This document shows, piece after piece, positions 11,206-18,497 of a DNA stretch of 64,000 bases. This DNA comes from Rhodospirillales bacterium (GTDB taxonomy: Bacteria; Pseudomonadota; Alphaproteobacteria; Rhodospirillales; Magnetospirillaceae), in assembly GCA_019455065.1 (NCBI GenBank), contig JACFNC010000006.1, positions 176,756 to 240,755 on the forward strand, given 5' to 3'. Position 1 is the stretch's first letter. Every line of letters begins with the position of its first letter. Under the pieces are notes generated by a model, which was not told the DNA's origin, did no database searches, and was given only the letters and a program-made list of their open reading frames with translations. Position numbers and translations under genes: made by a program.

Positions 11206-11424
11206 TCAACCGCCCTCGGTACCGCAGGAACAGCTCGCCTCGCGCTGGGCATCCGGGCAGGGCACGTCGCCATAGGCGCAGAACACGCAGCATCCACCTT
11301 GCGGCGGATGCATGGCATGGCCGCAGGCCGCACACTCCAGCGCCCACAGCCGCCCCGGCATGGCCTCGACCTGGGCGTGTCCGCATCGCGGGCAGGTGAC
11401 GGTGCAGTCGGTGAAGAAGGTCAT
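11206..11424 (-). CDS. GDCCVxC-type small cysteine-rich protein
   Basis: A 72-residue protein rich in Cys: CPRCGH, ECAACGH, GGCCVFCAYGDVPCP and SCSCGTEGG. The centre matches the GDCCVxC domain of the (seleno)protein family of that name, with GG in place of GD, and the family member usually begins shortly before the CPxCGH motif. I therefore chose the ATG at 11424; a longer form from 11473-11475 is possible and has a GGGAGC upstream. It lies downstream of hupE on the same strand after about 200 bases. The function is unknown; metal or redox binding is likely. Confidence 0.6.
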   Translation of the reverse strand: MTFFTDCTVTCPRCGHAQVEAMPGRLWALECAACGHAMHPPQGGCCVFCAYGDVPCPDAQREASCSCGTEGG

Positions 11425-11627
11425 GGGGAAAATATGGGAGCCCGAGGCATGGGTGACAGATCGTACCGGAAACATCGGCTACGCGCTCCCCGGCAACCAG
11501 GCGGTGGGGTCTCGTGGGCTTACCTCTGCTGCCGCCCCGCCAGACCCGCTTGTGCCTGGCGCCATCCACCGGGGGCGGCGAGCGCGGCATGCCCGTCGCT
11601 CCCGCCGCCCCCGAAAAACTGGTCGGG

Positions 11628-12236
11628 TCAGTTGGCCAGAAAGAGGACACCGCTGACCGCGACTGCGCCCCCCGCCGAACGGACGCCCCAGGCCGATGCC
11701 ATCGCCCAGACCCGTGGGCGAGACGACAGCCACGCAAGCGCGATACCGGAAGCATGGAGCAATCCGGTGGCGCCGACGAACCCGAGCGCGTAAAGGAGCG
11801 GCGAGGCGGCTTCCGGCATTTCGGCTCCGTGCGCATGCCCGTGGAAGACCGCGAACAGACCGACGGTGGCGATGCCGAACCAGATGCCGGGCTTCACCGC
11901 AAAGGCCACCAGAGAGCCGAGCACGATAAGAGATGCCACGATGCCGAGTTCCACGCCCGGCAGCGCGACCCCCTCTAGACCGAGAAGGCCGCCCACCACC
12001 ATCGTCGCCATGAAGGTCAGCGGGACCATCCATAGGGCGCGGCCACCAACCTGAACCGCCCAGAGCCCAACGGCGACCATGGCCAGCAGGTGGTCAAGAC
12101 CGCCCAACGGATGGCCAAAGCCAGCGGCAAGGCCGGCCCCTCCCGCACCGAGAGTATGTGCCCAAGCGGGTGCGGAAAGAAGGAAGGCCATGGTTCCGGC
12201 CGACAAGGCCAGCGAGCGGTTCGTAAACGGATGCAT
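11628..12236 (-). CDS. hupE: HupE/UreJ-type nickel (or cobalt) permease
   Basis: A 202-residue membrane protein with a cleavable N-terminal segment (LSAGTMAFLLSAPAWAH) and about six further helices. HPLGGLDHLLAM and FHGHAHGAEMP are the HupE/UreJ signature motifs, whose His and Asp residues bind nickel in transit. I chose the ATG at 12236, 6 bases after GGAAGGGA. It lies 24 bases downstream of the MoCF-domain gene and is the last of a leftward four-gene set. Nickel import fits the NPN-cofactor genes on the other side of the control region. Cobalt is an alternative substrate. Confidence 0.82.
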   Translation of the reverse strand: MHPFTNRSLALSAGTMAFLLSAPAWAHTLGAGGAGLAAGFGHPLGGLDHLLAMVAVGLWAVQVGGRALWMVPLTFMATMVVGGLLGLEGVALPGVELGIVASLIVLGSLVAFAVKPGIWFGIATVGLFAVFHGHAHGAEMPEAASPLLYALGFVGATGLLHASGIALAWLSSRPRVWAMASAWGVRSAGGAVAVSGVLFLAN

Positions 12237-12259
12237 GAAAGTCCCTTCCGTATAGATAT

Positions 12260-13153
12260 TCATCCGACGCTTTGCGCACCCAGCCCATGGAGCCGTGCGG
12301 ACAAGACTGCGGCGATGTTCTCCGCGAGGGAGTTCAGCTCAATGCCGCGGCGCAAACCGTCAATCAGCACTGGGGCGGCGTCCCTGACTTCGGCATGAGG
12401 CCCGGTCAAGGCCACCAGAATTGTCTGTTCCACTTCCCCCACGGCGATTCGGACCCCATCCTTGTGATGGCGTCCGTGGCCCTTTTGATAGCGCACGACA
12501 TAGGGCGTCGCCGCGGCGGGGGACAGGGCGGTGATCGCTTCGACCATGCAGTCTTTGAGTTCGGCGCCGGTGCCACCCGTGGACACGACGATGCCGAAGC
12601 CTCTGCCGATGGCATCGCTCAGCGCAGCGATGGCAATGTCGATATCGTCATCGACAACCGATCCGGCTTTCGCCTGGTAGCCATTGGCGGCGAACAAATC
12701 CACGAGAAACGGCGTGTTCGTGTCCGTCACGTTTCCGGCCATGATTTCGCGACCAGTGGGAAGGACCAGGACTTTCCTTGCCATGGTCTTGCGGAGCTGG
12801 GCACCGAAATCGGATACCTCCGCCGGAAGGGTGGCCGATCGCCCGGCTGACAGATTGATCACCCCCAATATTCCTTCGGAATGGATTTCGGCTTCGGCGC
12901 CCACTGACAGGCCGGGAATGCGCGACAGAGATTCGAGCAGAGCCCGCCTCTTCCCCGCCAGTCGGCTGATGTCGTCCGGGTCGCTCAGGATATCGAGGGT
13001 GAGATGATCCGGATGCGCGTCGACGACCAGCACATCCCTGGGCGACAGCGCAAGGACATCGGCGACCGCCGCCGACACCCGATCGAGGTCGACGTCCTCC
13101 AACCTCAAACCAGTGATGCTGAGTTCCCGCTTGTTGAACAGATGCACCGTCAT
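12260..13153 (-). CDS. MoCF-domain (MoaB/CinA-like) protein
   Basis: A 297-residue protein. Residues ~125-270 form a molybdopterin-binding/MoCF fold: LPTGREIMAGNVTDTNTPFL, then SVVDDDIDIAIAAL and VVSTGGTGAELKDCMVEAI, matching the DTN and TGGTG motifs of MoaB, MogA and CinA. The first ~120 residues are not part of that fold and contain VDAHPDHLTLDIL. It is not a plain MoaB, which is about 170 residues. It sits between the aldolase and hupE genes with 13- and 23-base gaps. Adenylation of a nucleotide-like cofactor or substrate is possible. I do not know its function. Confidence 0.6.
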   Translation of the reverse strand: MTVHLFNKRELSITGLRLEDVDLDRVSAAVADVLALSPRDVLVVDAHPDHLTLDILSDPDDISRLAGKRRALLESLSRIPGLSVGAEAEIHSEGILGVINLSAGRSATLPAEVSDFGAQLRKTMARKVLVLPTGREIMAGNVTDTNTPFLVDLFAANGYQAKAGSVVDDDIDIAIAALSDAIGRGFGIVVSTGGTGAELKDCMVEAITALSPAAATPYVVRYQKGHGRHHKDGVRIAVGEVEQTILVALTGPHAEVRDAAPVLIDGLRRGIELNSLAENIAAVLSARLHGLGAQSVG

Positions 13154-13166
13154 CGCATGCTCTCCA

Positions 13167-13934
13167 TCAATGCTCGAGGCGCGAACGAAAATCCGCGACC
13201 GTCGCCCGCAAGGACTGGGCGATTAGCGCCATGACGGCGACAGTGAAATAGCGAACCCCGAGGCGGCGCAAGGGCTCCACTTGCGCCAAATCCGTGACAT
13301 GGACGCCGCATGCCTTGCCGGACGCGGCGATCATGGGGATGAGGTCTTCAAGCAAGCTGACCATTCGTTGATCGGCTGGCGAAGGGAAGCCGTAGTCCAG
13401 CGACAGATCGTTCGTCCCCAGAAAGACGGCATCCACTCCGTCGACGGCCAGAATGCGGACAAGCTCCTCGACCCCTCGACGACTTTCCACCTGGACGGCG
13501 ACGACGGTCTCGGCGTGCGCCTCACCGACCACGTCGGATCGCTGACGAAAGCCGTAGCCGGCGGCCATTGTGGTTGAACCGAAGCCTCGGCGTCCGCTGG
13601 GCGGAAAATGACTGGCGAGGACGATCGCACCCGCCTCGTCCGCGGTCACGACGGAGGGAATCTGAACTCCGGTTGCGCCCGAGTCGAGGGCGGCCTGAAT
13701 TCGTGTCGGATCGGCATCGGCGGTGCGCACGATTGCCGGAGTGCCCAACGATCGAGCGGCACGGACACACTCCTCCATTCCCGGTCGGGAGAAGGCCCCA
13801 TGCTCCTCATCGAGAATGATGAAGTCGAAACCCGCCCGTGCGGCCATCTCGACCATCGGCGGCGACGCAAGGCCGACAAACGCTCCCATCAGCGGCGCGC
13901 CGGAGGAAGCTGTTAGAGCCTTCTTCAAGGTCAT
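13167..13934 (-). CDS. HpcH/HpaI-type aldolase
   Basis: A 255-residue class II aldolase of the HpcH/HpaI family (2-keto-3-deoxy sugar acid or 4-hydroxy-2-oxo acid aldolases, related to citrate lyase beta). FIILDEEHGAFSRPGMEECV is the typical barrel start; QVESRRGVEEL and VFLGTNDLSLDYG supply the metal-binding Glu and Asp. Such enzymes split a hydroxy-oxo acid into pyruvate and an aldehyde, using a divalent metal. The gene is 7 bases after the cupin gene and 13 before the MoCF gene, so it should share their divergent promoter. Confidence 0.85.
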   Translation of the reverse strand: MTLKKALTASSGAPLMGAFVGLASPPMVEMAARAGFDFIILDEEHGAFSRPGMEECVRAARSLGTPAIVRTADADPTRIQAALDSGATGVQIPSVVTADEAGAIVLASHFPPSGRRGFGSTTMAAGYGFRQRSDVVGEAHAETVVAVQVESRRGVEELVRILAVDGVDAVFLGTNDLSLDYGFPSPADQRMVSLLEDLIPMIAASGKACGVHVTDLAQVEPLRRLGVRYFTVAVMALIAQSLRATVADFRSRLEH

Positions 13935-13940
13935 CGGCGG

Positions 13941-14273
13941 CTACACCAGATAGTCTTCGCGAACTGGACTGAAGACGTCGAGGTTGAGGATCGGCGTGTC
14001 TCCGAGGGGACGCAAGCCGTGCTTGACGTTGGGAGGGACGAGAACGACATCGCCCTTCCCCATCCGAATCGTCTCCTCACCCAAAATGAATTCGCACTCG
14101 CCTTCGAGAATATAGGTGATCTGCTCGTGGGGGTGGCTGTGGATGGCCGGGCTCGCCGACGTCTGGATCTCGTTCATCACCATCGTGCTGTTCTCGCCGG
14201 AAAAAACCCGCCGGTCGACGCCCTCACGGGCGATGACCCGCCGGATGTTGTCAAAATTAGCCGCCTTAACCAT
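13941..14273 (-). CDS. Cupin-domain protein
   Basis: A 110-residue single-cupin protein. HSHPHEQITYILEGECEF is cupin motif 1 (G-x5-H-x-H-x3,4-E) and GDVVLVPPNVKHGLRP is motif 2, together giving three His and one Glu as metal ligands. I chose the ATG at 14273, preceded by GGAG at good distance. It is the first gene of the leftward set, directly next to the control region shared with the GntR gene. It could be an isomerase, dioxygenase or small-ligand sensor; the sequence does not decide. Confidence 0.75.
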   Translation of the reverse strand: MVKAANFDNIRRVIAREGVDRRVFSGENSTMVMNEIQTSASPAIHSHPHEQITYILEGECEFILGEETIRMGKGDVVLVPPNVKHGLRPLGDTPILNLDVFSPVREDYLV

Positions 14274-14371
14274 GCCATCTCCATCGTTGCACCTCCGGTT
14301 GCCGCAAAAGGGCGGCGGTCGGGAGGGGGGCGTTACGGTTCGGGGAGTATGCCCCAGATCACACATGAAAT

Positions 14372-14412
14372 ATCATATATAATGTTGACGGGGAACCTAT
14401 ATCATATATGAT
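14372..14412. promoter_or_regulatory. Divergent promoter with twin palindromic operators
   Basis: The 168-base gap between the cupin and GntR genes is clearly AT-richer than its surroundings here. ATCATATATGAT (14401-14412) is a perfect palindrome, and ATCATATATAAT (14372-14383) is a copy with one mismatch, 29 bases away start to start. TTGACG (14385-14390) and TATGAT (14407-14412) form a sigma-70 type promoter with a 16-base spacer reading rightward, and the -10 lies inside the palindrome. A repressor bound there would block transcription. The GntR protein encoded next door is the natural candidate, giving autoregulation and control of both directions. Confidence 0.65.
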
Positions 14413-14441
14413 CTGGGTCGCCCGGAAAGAGAGGTGGGATT

Positions 14442-15170
14442 GTGGAGCAGATCATCCGCTTCGACACCAAATCACGTATCGCCTATGGAATGATAAAGAA
14501 CGCCATCGCCGATGGGCGTTACCTGCCTGGCGAAAAGATTGGCATCTCGCAGATCGCCAGAGAGCTCAGCACCAGCGACATCCCGGTCCGCGAGGCCATG
14601 CAGCGGTTGGAGGCGGAGGGCCTGCTGGAATACACGCCGCATGTCGGCTTCCGGGTGACGCGCCCCGATTTCGGACATTACGTGCAGATGTTCGAGGTGC
14701 GCCAACTGCTCGAGAGCGAGGCGGCCAAGCGCGCAGCCACGCGGATTTCGGCCAGTGCGTTGGCGGAACTCAAGCGACTGCATTCGGAAATGGCGGTCGC
14801 CATGCAGGAGGGCGCCATGCAGGCCTTCTCGCAGCTGAACCGCCAGTTCCATGCCGTGCTGTTCGAGGCGAGCGACAACCCTGTCCTGGTCCGGGAGATC
14901 GAACACGTCGGGTCGATCTATCCCCGGACACATGCGATTTTCGTGATGTTCCCTCAGCGCACCCAATCGGCCATGCGCGAGCATGCCGTCATCATCCGGT
15001 GCCTGGAGCGGCGCGACGCCGCTGCCGCCAAGCGGGCCTATCTCGCCCACATGGCCGCCGGATACCGCATGCTGCTCAAGTATCGCGGCGAGACGACGGG
15101 CCAGACGTGGCCCGCCGGCACGAATGACCCGGCCGTTGTTCCAGGGGGGTATGACGATGTCATCGGTTAG
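14442..15170 (+). CDS. GntR-family (FadR-type) regulator
   Basis: A 242-residue regulator. The N-terminal winged helix-turn-helix has IADGRYLPGEKIGISQIAREL and SDIPVREAMQRLEAEGLL, the standard GntR pattern. The C-terminal all-helical FCD domain (residues ~85-215) contains FEVRQLLESEAAKRAA, a His in NRQFHAVL and a His in MREHAVIIRCLERRDAAAA that usually bind metal and an organic acid. It starts at GTG 14442 after GAGAGGTGG. Its stop overlaps the start of the Fe-S gene. FCD regulators commonly sense the substrate of the pathway they control, so it probably commands the catabolic genes on both sides. Confidence 0.88.
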   Translation: MEQIIRFDTKSRIAYGMIKNAIADGRYLPGEKIGISQIARELSTSDIPVREAMQRLEAEGLLEYTPHVGFRVTRPDFGHYVQMFEVRQLLESEAAKRAATRISASALAELKRLHSEMAVAMQEGAMQAFSQLNRQFHAVLFEASDNPVLVREIEHVGSIYPRTHAIFVMFPQRTQSAMREHAVIIRCLERRDAAAAKRAYLAHMAAGYRMLLKYRGETTGQTWPAGTNDPAVVPGGYDDVIG

Positions 15171-15765
15171 GCGTGTGGCCGTAATCGAGGACGCGCTTTG
15201 CACGGCATGTCCGGTTTGCATCAGGGAGTGCCCGACCGAAGCCATTTGGCGGGAAGTGATCGGCAAGAAGCACGTCATCCACGTGGACGCCAGCAAATGC
15301 CTGGACTGCACCATCTGCTTCACGCGTTGCCCGCAACATGCCATCAGCATGCAGCCCCGGAACGATTCCCTGCAGTTCGGCCTCGACTGGACCAAGGCCG
15401 ATGCAGCCGAAGTCAAGCGGATCTGTCACGTCGCACACATGCATGAAGAACAGGTGATCTGTTTCTGCAGGCAGACCCAAGCGCGGGAAGTGGCCGCCGC
15501 CATCCTTCTCGGACACGACACCCCCGAGAGTCTCGCTCTCGCCACGGGTATCCGCACAGGCTGTGGCGTGCTGTGCATCACCGCGGTGCTGAGGCTGCTG
15601 AAAGCCGCCGGTATCGACGTCGGCAAGGCACCGGGGTGGCAGTGGTACGGCAGTTACATCACAATCTGGGACATTCCACCGGAAGTACGCAAGAAATATC
15701 CTGAGTATTTCGTCGAGGAAGATTACCAGCTAGCGCTTAAATTTTATCCGAGCGAGGCCGAATGA
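15157..15765 (+). CDS. Ferredoxin fused to BFD-like [2Fe-2S] domain
   Basis: A 202-residue redox protein. The N-terminal half carries two [4Fe-4S] motifs (CTACPVCIRECP and CLDCTICFTRCP). The second half has VICFCRQTQAREVAAAIL and, about 33 residues later, TGCGVLC, which fits a BFD-like [2Fe-2S] domain. The C-terminal tail (GWQWYGSYITIWDIPPEVRK) is unfamiliar. I chose the second of two ATGs (15157), which is better spaced from AGGGGGG; ATG 15151 is possible. The gene overlaps gntR by 14 bases and the LarA-like gene by 4, so it is tightly coupled to both. It probably passes electrons to or from the enzyme made by the next gene. Confidence 0.75.
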   Translation: MSSVRRVAVIEDALCTACPVCIRECPTEAIWREVIGKKHVIHVDASKCLDCTICFTRCPQHAISMQPRNDSLQFGLDWTKADAAEVKRICHVAHMHEEQVICFCRQTQAREVAAAILLGHDTPESLALATGIRTGCGVLCITAVLRLLKAAGIDVGKAPGWQWYGSYITIWDIPPEVRKKYPEYFVEEDYQLALKFYPSEAE

Positions 15766-17189
15766 TGCCCGCGTCCACTTTGCGACCCGTCGATCCCCGA
15801 GTTTCGTACTATAACGTAGCGCCCACCGACTTGAAGATGCGAGCGGTGGAGTTGCCCGGTTTGACGTCGGTTCACGTCAAGGACCTGTTCCCGATCCCCG
15901 AGTCGCCGATCACCGCCGCATCACCCGACGCGATGCGCGAGATCATTCGCGCCAAGACCGTCGAGACGCTGGCCCGGGTCAATCTCGATCGCGTGCGGCC
16001 GAACGATTCGATCAACATCCTGACCTCCCACCATGGATACTCGATCTACGGCGGCCATGCCTATGCGGAGATGATTCGCACCCTCCGCGACGAGATCGAG
16101 CGCCGCACCGGGGCCAAGAACATTCGGCTGCGGGCCGGAGTCGGATTGCGTTTTCGCGAGACCGAGGAATACATCGAGAAATTTGGGTTGAACGAGTATT
16201 TCCACGGTAAGGCCGAGGGCATCGCGCCCGTCGATCGCGGCGTTGCCATCGAAACCGAGATCGGCAGGCTCTATGGCATCGCCAAGGCCTACGACGCCCG
16301 GTGGGTCGTCCACGCACACAATAACGACATCAGGGAACTGCACTACCACCGCCAGCTCGGGCGTCTGTTCAAGCCGTTCGCCATGTCCTACGCGACCATC
16401 GAGACCCGCTCCTCCTATCATCAGAGCACCGGTCCCCGCATGGCCAACCTGTTGCCGCGGCTCATCTGGGAATCGGAGTATGTGCAAAAACGCTATCTCT
16501 TCGGCTGTATGTTGCAGGTCGGCCCGGAAGGCATCATGGGGGTCGACGCCAATGCCGACCTCGTGGCCCAGGACAAGGAGTTCTGCAAGCTGAACCTGCG
16601 TTGGTACGGCAAGCTGCTCACCCTTCTGGGGGCCATCGACCAGGCGATCATCATCCTCGATTACCCAGGCCCGATTCCGTACACGACCGCGGGCGGCATC
16701 CTTTTTGGAAACTTCCTGAACGCCAATGTCGACGAGTTCGACCTCAGGAAGGTGACCCCGTTCACGCGCTACACCGATATGTTGTATCCCGACGTAAAGC
16801 CGTTGGTTTCCGACGTACTCACCCCTCCGAACCCGGCCATCAAGGCGGTAGTGCTGAATTACTGCTCGAAGGGCTATCCGGGAACGTTCTTTCCCAAGCA
16901 GATGCCGGTTCTGGCTGTAGGCGCGCAAGCGAAGCTCTTGGCCGAAGACGAACAAAACGGCGAGTTCATGAACTACGCCGTCGAAATCGACAGCCTGCCG
17001 AAGGCTGTGAACTTCTGCCGCAACTTCGCCAAGACCGACAACATCCTGGTGTTCGACGGCGCGGTTGGCGGCTTCAACGTCAGCGAACCGTTGGCGGAGC
17101 TGATGCATCGCCTTGCGCCAGAGATTTCGACGACCGTGGATGAAGAATTGATGCCCATGTGGCTCAAACAGCGGGGCATCGCACACTAA
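15762..17189 (+). CDS. Divergent LarA-superfamily enzyme, putative NPN-dependent
   Basis: A 475-residue cytoplasmic protein with no obvious close family. Its N-terminal half aligns by eye with lactate racemase LarA: INILTSHHG for the first strand, RFRETEEYIEKFG for the region after LarA His108, and RELHYHR...FKPFA...SSYH. Three residues stand out: His194, Lys204 and His220 keep exactly the spacing of LarA His174, Lys184 and His200. In LarA these are a catalytic base, the covalent NPN anchor and a nickel ligand. The other base, His108, seems to be replaced (GLRFRE). The larC-larE-larB genes downstream support use of NPN. A non-racemase redox or isomerase role on a hydroxy acid is inferred. Confidence 0.62.
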   Translation: MMPASTLRPVDPRVSYYNVAPTDLKMRAVELPGLTSVHVKDLFPIPESPITAASPDAMREIIRAKTVETLARVNLDRVRPNDSINILTSHHGYSIYGGHAYAEMIRTLRDEIERRTGAKNIRLRAGVGLRFRETEEYIEKFGLNEYFHGKAEGIAPVDRGVAIETEIGRLYGIAKAYDARWVVHAHNNDIRELHYHRQLGRLFKPFAMSYATIETRSSYHQSTGPRMANLLPRLIWESEYVQKRYLFGCMLQVGPEGIMGVDANADLVAQDKEFCKLNLRWYGKLLTLLGAIDQAIIILDYPGPIPYTTAGGILFGNFLNANVDEFDLRKVTPFTRYTDMLYPDVKPLVSDVLTPPNPAIKAVVLNYCSKGYPGTFFPKQMPVLAVGAQAKLLAEDEQNGEFMNYAVEIDSLPKAVNFCRNFAKTDNILVFDGAVGGFNVSEPLAELMHRLAPEISTTVDEELMPMWLKQRGIAH

Positions 17190-17287
17190 TAAAAATATTC
17201 GTGAAGGCGCGACGAATAACTGTCGAGCAAAGCGTTGTGAGAACAATAAGGCTGCGGCATTTCCCATTGTAGCCGCTGCGCATTTCA

Positions 17288-17316
17288 CCTCGGTGCGGAA
17301 TCGCCCCGAGGCGATT
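17288..17316 (+). promoter_or_regulatory. Overlapping alternative hairpins in TAXI leader
   Basis: In the 152-base gap before the first TAXI gene, CCTCGG (17288-17293) can pair with CCGAGG (17306-17311), or AATCGCC (17299-17305) with GGCGATT (17310-17316). The two hairpins share bases and cannot form together. The second lies about 25 bases before the ATG at 17342. No run of T follows, so this is not a classic terminator; it could tune expression between the enzyme gene and the transporter genes. Confidence 0.3.
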
Positions 17317-17341
17317 TCACCATATCTGAAGGAGAAGTCAG

Positions 17342-18331
17342 ATGTTGAAGACGGGAGTGAAGCGAACTCTAAGAAACATATGCGTGTCGATGGCGGGCTT
17401 CGGGTTGGCTCTGCTGGTCGCCGCGCCGCCTTCGCAAGCGGCCGACCAGAAAATCCTCTCGATCGCGACCGGCGGCAGCGGCGGCACCTACTTCGCCATC
17501 GGGGGCGGCATGGCGGCCCTGGTTTCCAAGTACATGCCCGGCTACAAGCTGGTCGTGCAGTCGACCGCGGCGAGCATCGAGAACATCCACCTGGTCGCCA
17601 ACAAGAAGGTGGACTTCGCCATCGTCATGCCCGATTCGGCCTACTTCGCGACCACTGGTGGGCGGGAATTCAGCGGCAAGGCGAAGTATGACAATCTGCG
17701 CGCGGTGACGGCCGGCCATGCCTCCCTTCTCCAGGCCGCCTCCCTGCAATCCTCCAAAATCAAGAGCTTCGCCGACCTCAAGGGGAAAAAGGTCGCCCTG
17801 AGCGCCCCGGGCAGCCCGTCGAAGTTTCTCACCATGGCCGCACTGGAGGCCTACGACTTGAAGGCCGGCGATTACCAGGACGCCTACCTCACCTATGCCG
17901 AGATGGTCGAGGGATTGAAAGACGGGAATATCGATGCGTCGGCCGTCTTTGCCGGCATTCCGACCTCCTCGATGCTCGACCTTGCCACCACCACGAAGAT
18001 CAATTTCCTGCCGGTGGAGGAGAGCAAATTCGCCTTCATCAAGAAAAACTACCCCTACTACTCGAAGGCGGTCATCCCGGCCAAGACGTATCCGGGACTG
18101 GACGAGCCTATGACGACCCTCGCGGCGCCCTCCATCTTGATTACCCATAGCGACGTGCCGGACGAAGTCGTCTACCAGTTGGCCAAGGCCATCCTCGAAC
18201 ATACCGAAGAACTGGCCGGCATCCACGCCGCCGGCGCCGAATGGAATTTGAAGACGGCCACCGACGGCATCGCCATCCCGTTCCATCCCGGCGCGAAGAA
18301 ATATCTGAAGGAAAAGAACAAGCTTGACTGA
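17342..18331 (+). CDS. TAXI-type TRAP solute-binding protein 1
   Basis: A 329-residue periplasmic binding protein of the TAXI family. The signal peptide (GFGLALLVAAPPSQAADQ) is followed by SIATGGSGGTYFAIGGGMA, the hallmark N-terminal motif. FADLKGKKVALSAPGSPS and the C-terminal WNLKTATDGIAIPFHPGAKKYLKEK are also typical. It presents its ligand to a fused 4TM/12TM permease such as those at 20399 and 24475. It starts 6-8 bases after GAAGGAG. It is clearly related to the second TAXI protein at 19332, but the two differ widely, so they probably bind different acids. Confidence 0.9.
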   Translation: MLKTGVKRTLRNICVSMAGFGLALLVAAPPSQAADQKILSIATGGSGGTYFAIGGGMAALVSKYMPGYKLVVQSTAASIENIHLVANKKVDFAIVMPDSAYFATTGGREFSGKAKYDNLRAVTAGHASLLQAASLQSSKIKSFADLKGKKVALSAPGSPSKFLTMAALEAYDLKAGDYQDAYLTYAEMVEGLKDGNIDASAVFAGIPTSSMLDLATTTKINFLPVEESKFAFIKKNYPYYSKAVIPAKTYPGLDEPMTTLAAPSILITHSDVPDEVVYQLAKAILEHTEELAGIHAAGAEWNLKTATDGIAIPFHPGAKKYLKEKNKLD

Positions 18332-18386
18332 ACGCAGCTGAGCGACCCGTCCACCAAGGCGTCCTGAGTCGCCAGTCTGGACGATG

Positions 18387-18479
18387 GGGGGGCAATGAAC
18401 TGCCACTCAGGCAATAAGTGCTCTATTGGATACGCCTCCGGGTGGCTGGCGTATCGAAGAGAAAAGTTCGTTGCCCCCC
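18387..18479 (+). ncRNA. Candidate structured leader RNA (branched long stem)
   Basis: Between the first TAXI gene and the tauE-like gene, GGGGGGCAATGAAC (18387-18400) pairs with GTTCGTTGCCCCCC (18466-18479), 14 positions with one mismatch. Inside lie a small hairpin (TGCC/GGCA, about 18401-18413) and a stronger one, GATACGCC (18429-18436) with GGCGTATC (18448-18455). The result is a three-way-junction shape ending 18 bases before the ATG at 18498. I match it to no known riboswitch class. It could be a leader regulating the exporter, a processing or attenuation site, or the end of the upstream transcript. Confidence 0.4.
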
Positions 18480-18497
18480 TTAACTTTGAGTCGATCA

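Noticed and set aside
11476..11627. Cobalamin riboswitch-like 3' end on the minus strand (AAGCCCACGAGACC)
   Set aside because: It resembles the last part of B12 riboswitches, and hupE genes are often B12-controlled, but the GGGAA, GCCACTG and other core pieces are absent and it lies downstream of hupE, not upstream.
15762..17189. Calling the LarA-like protein lactate racemase (larA)
   Set aside because: The His108 equivalent is missing and overall similarity is low, so racemase activity should not be assumed.
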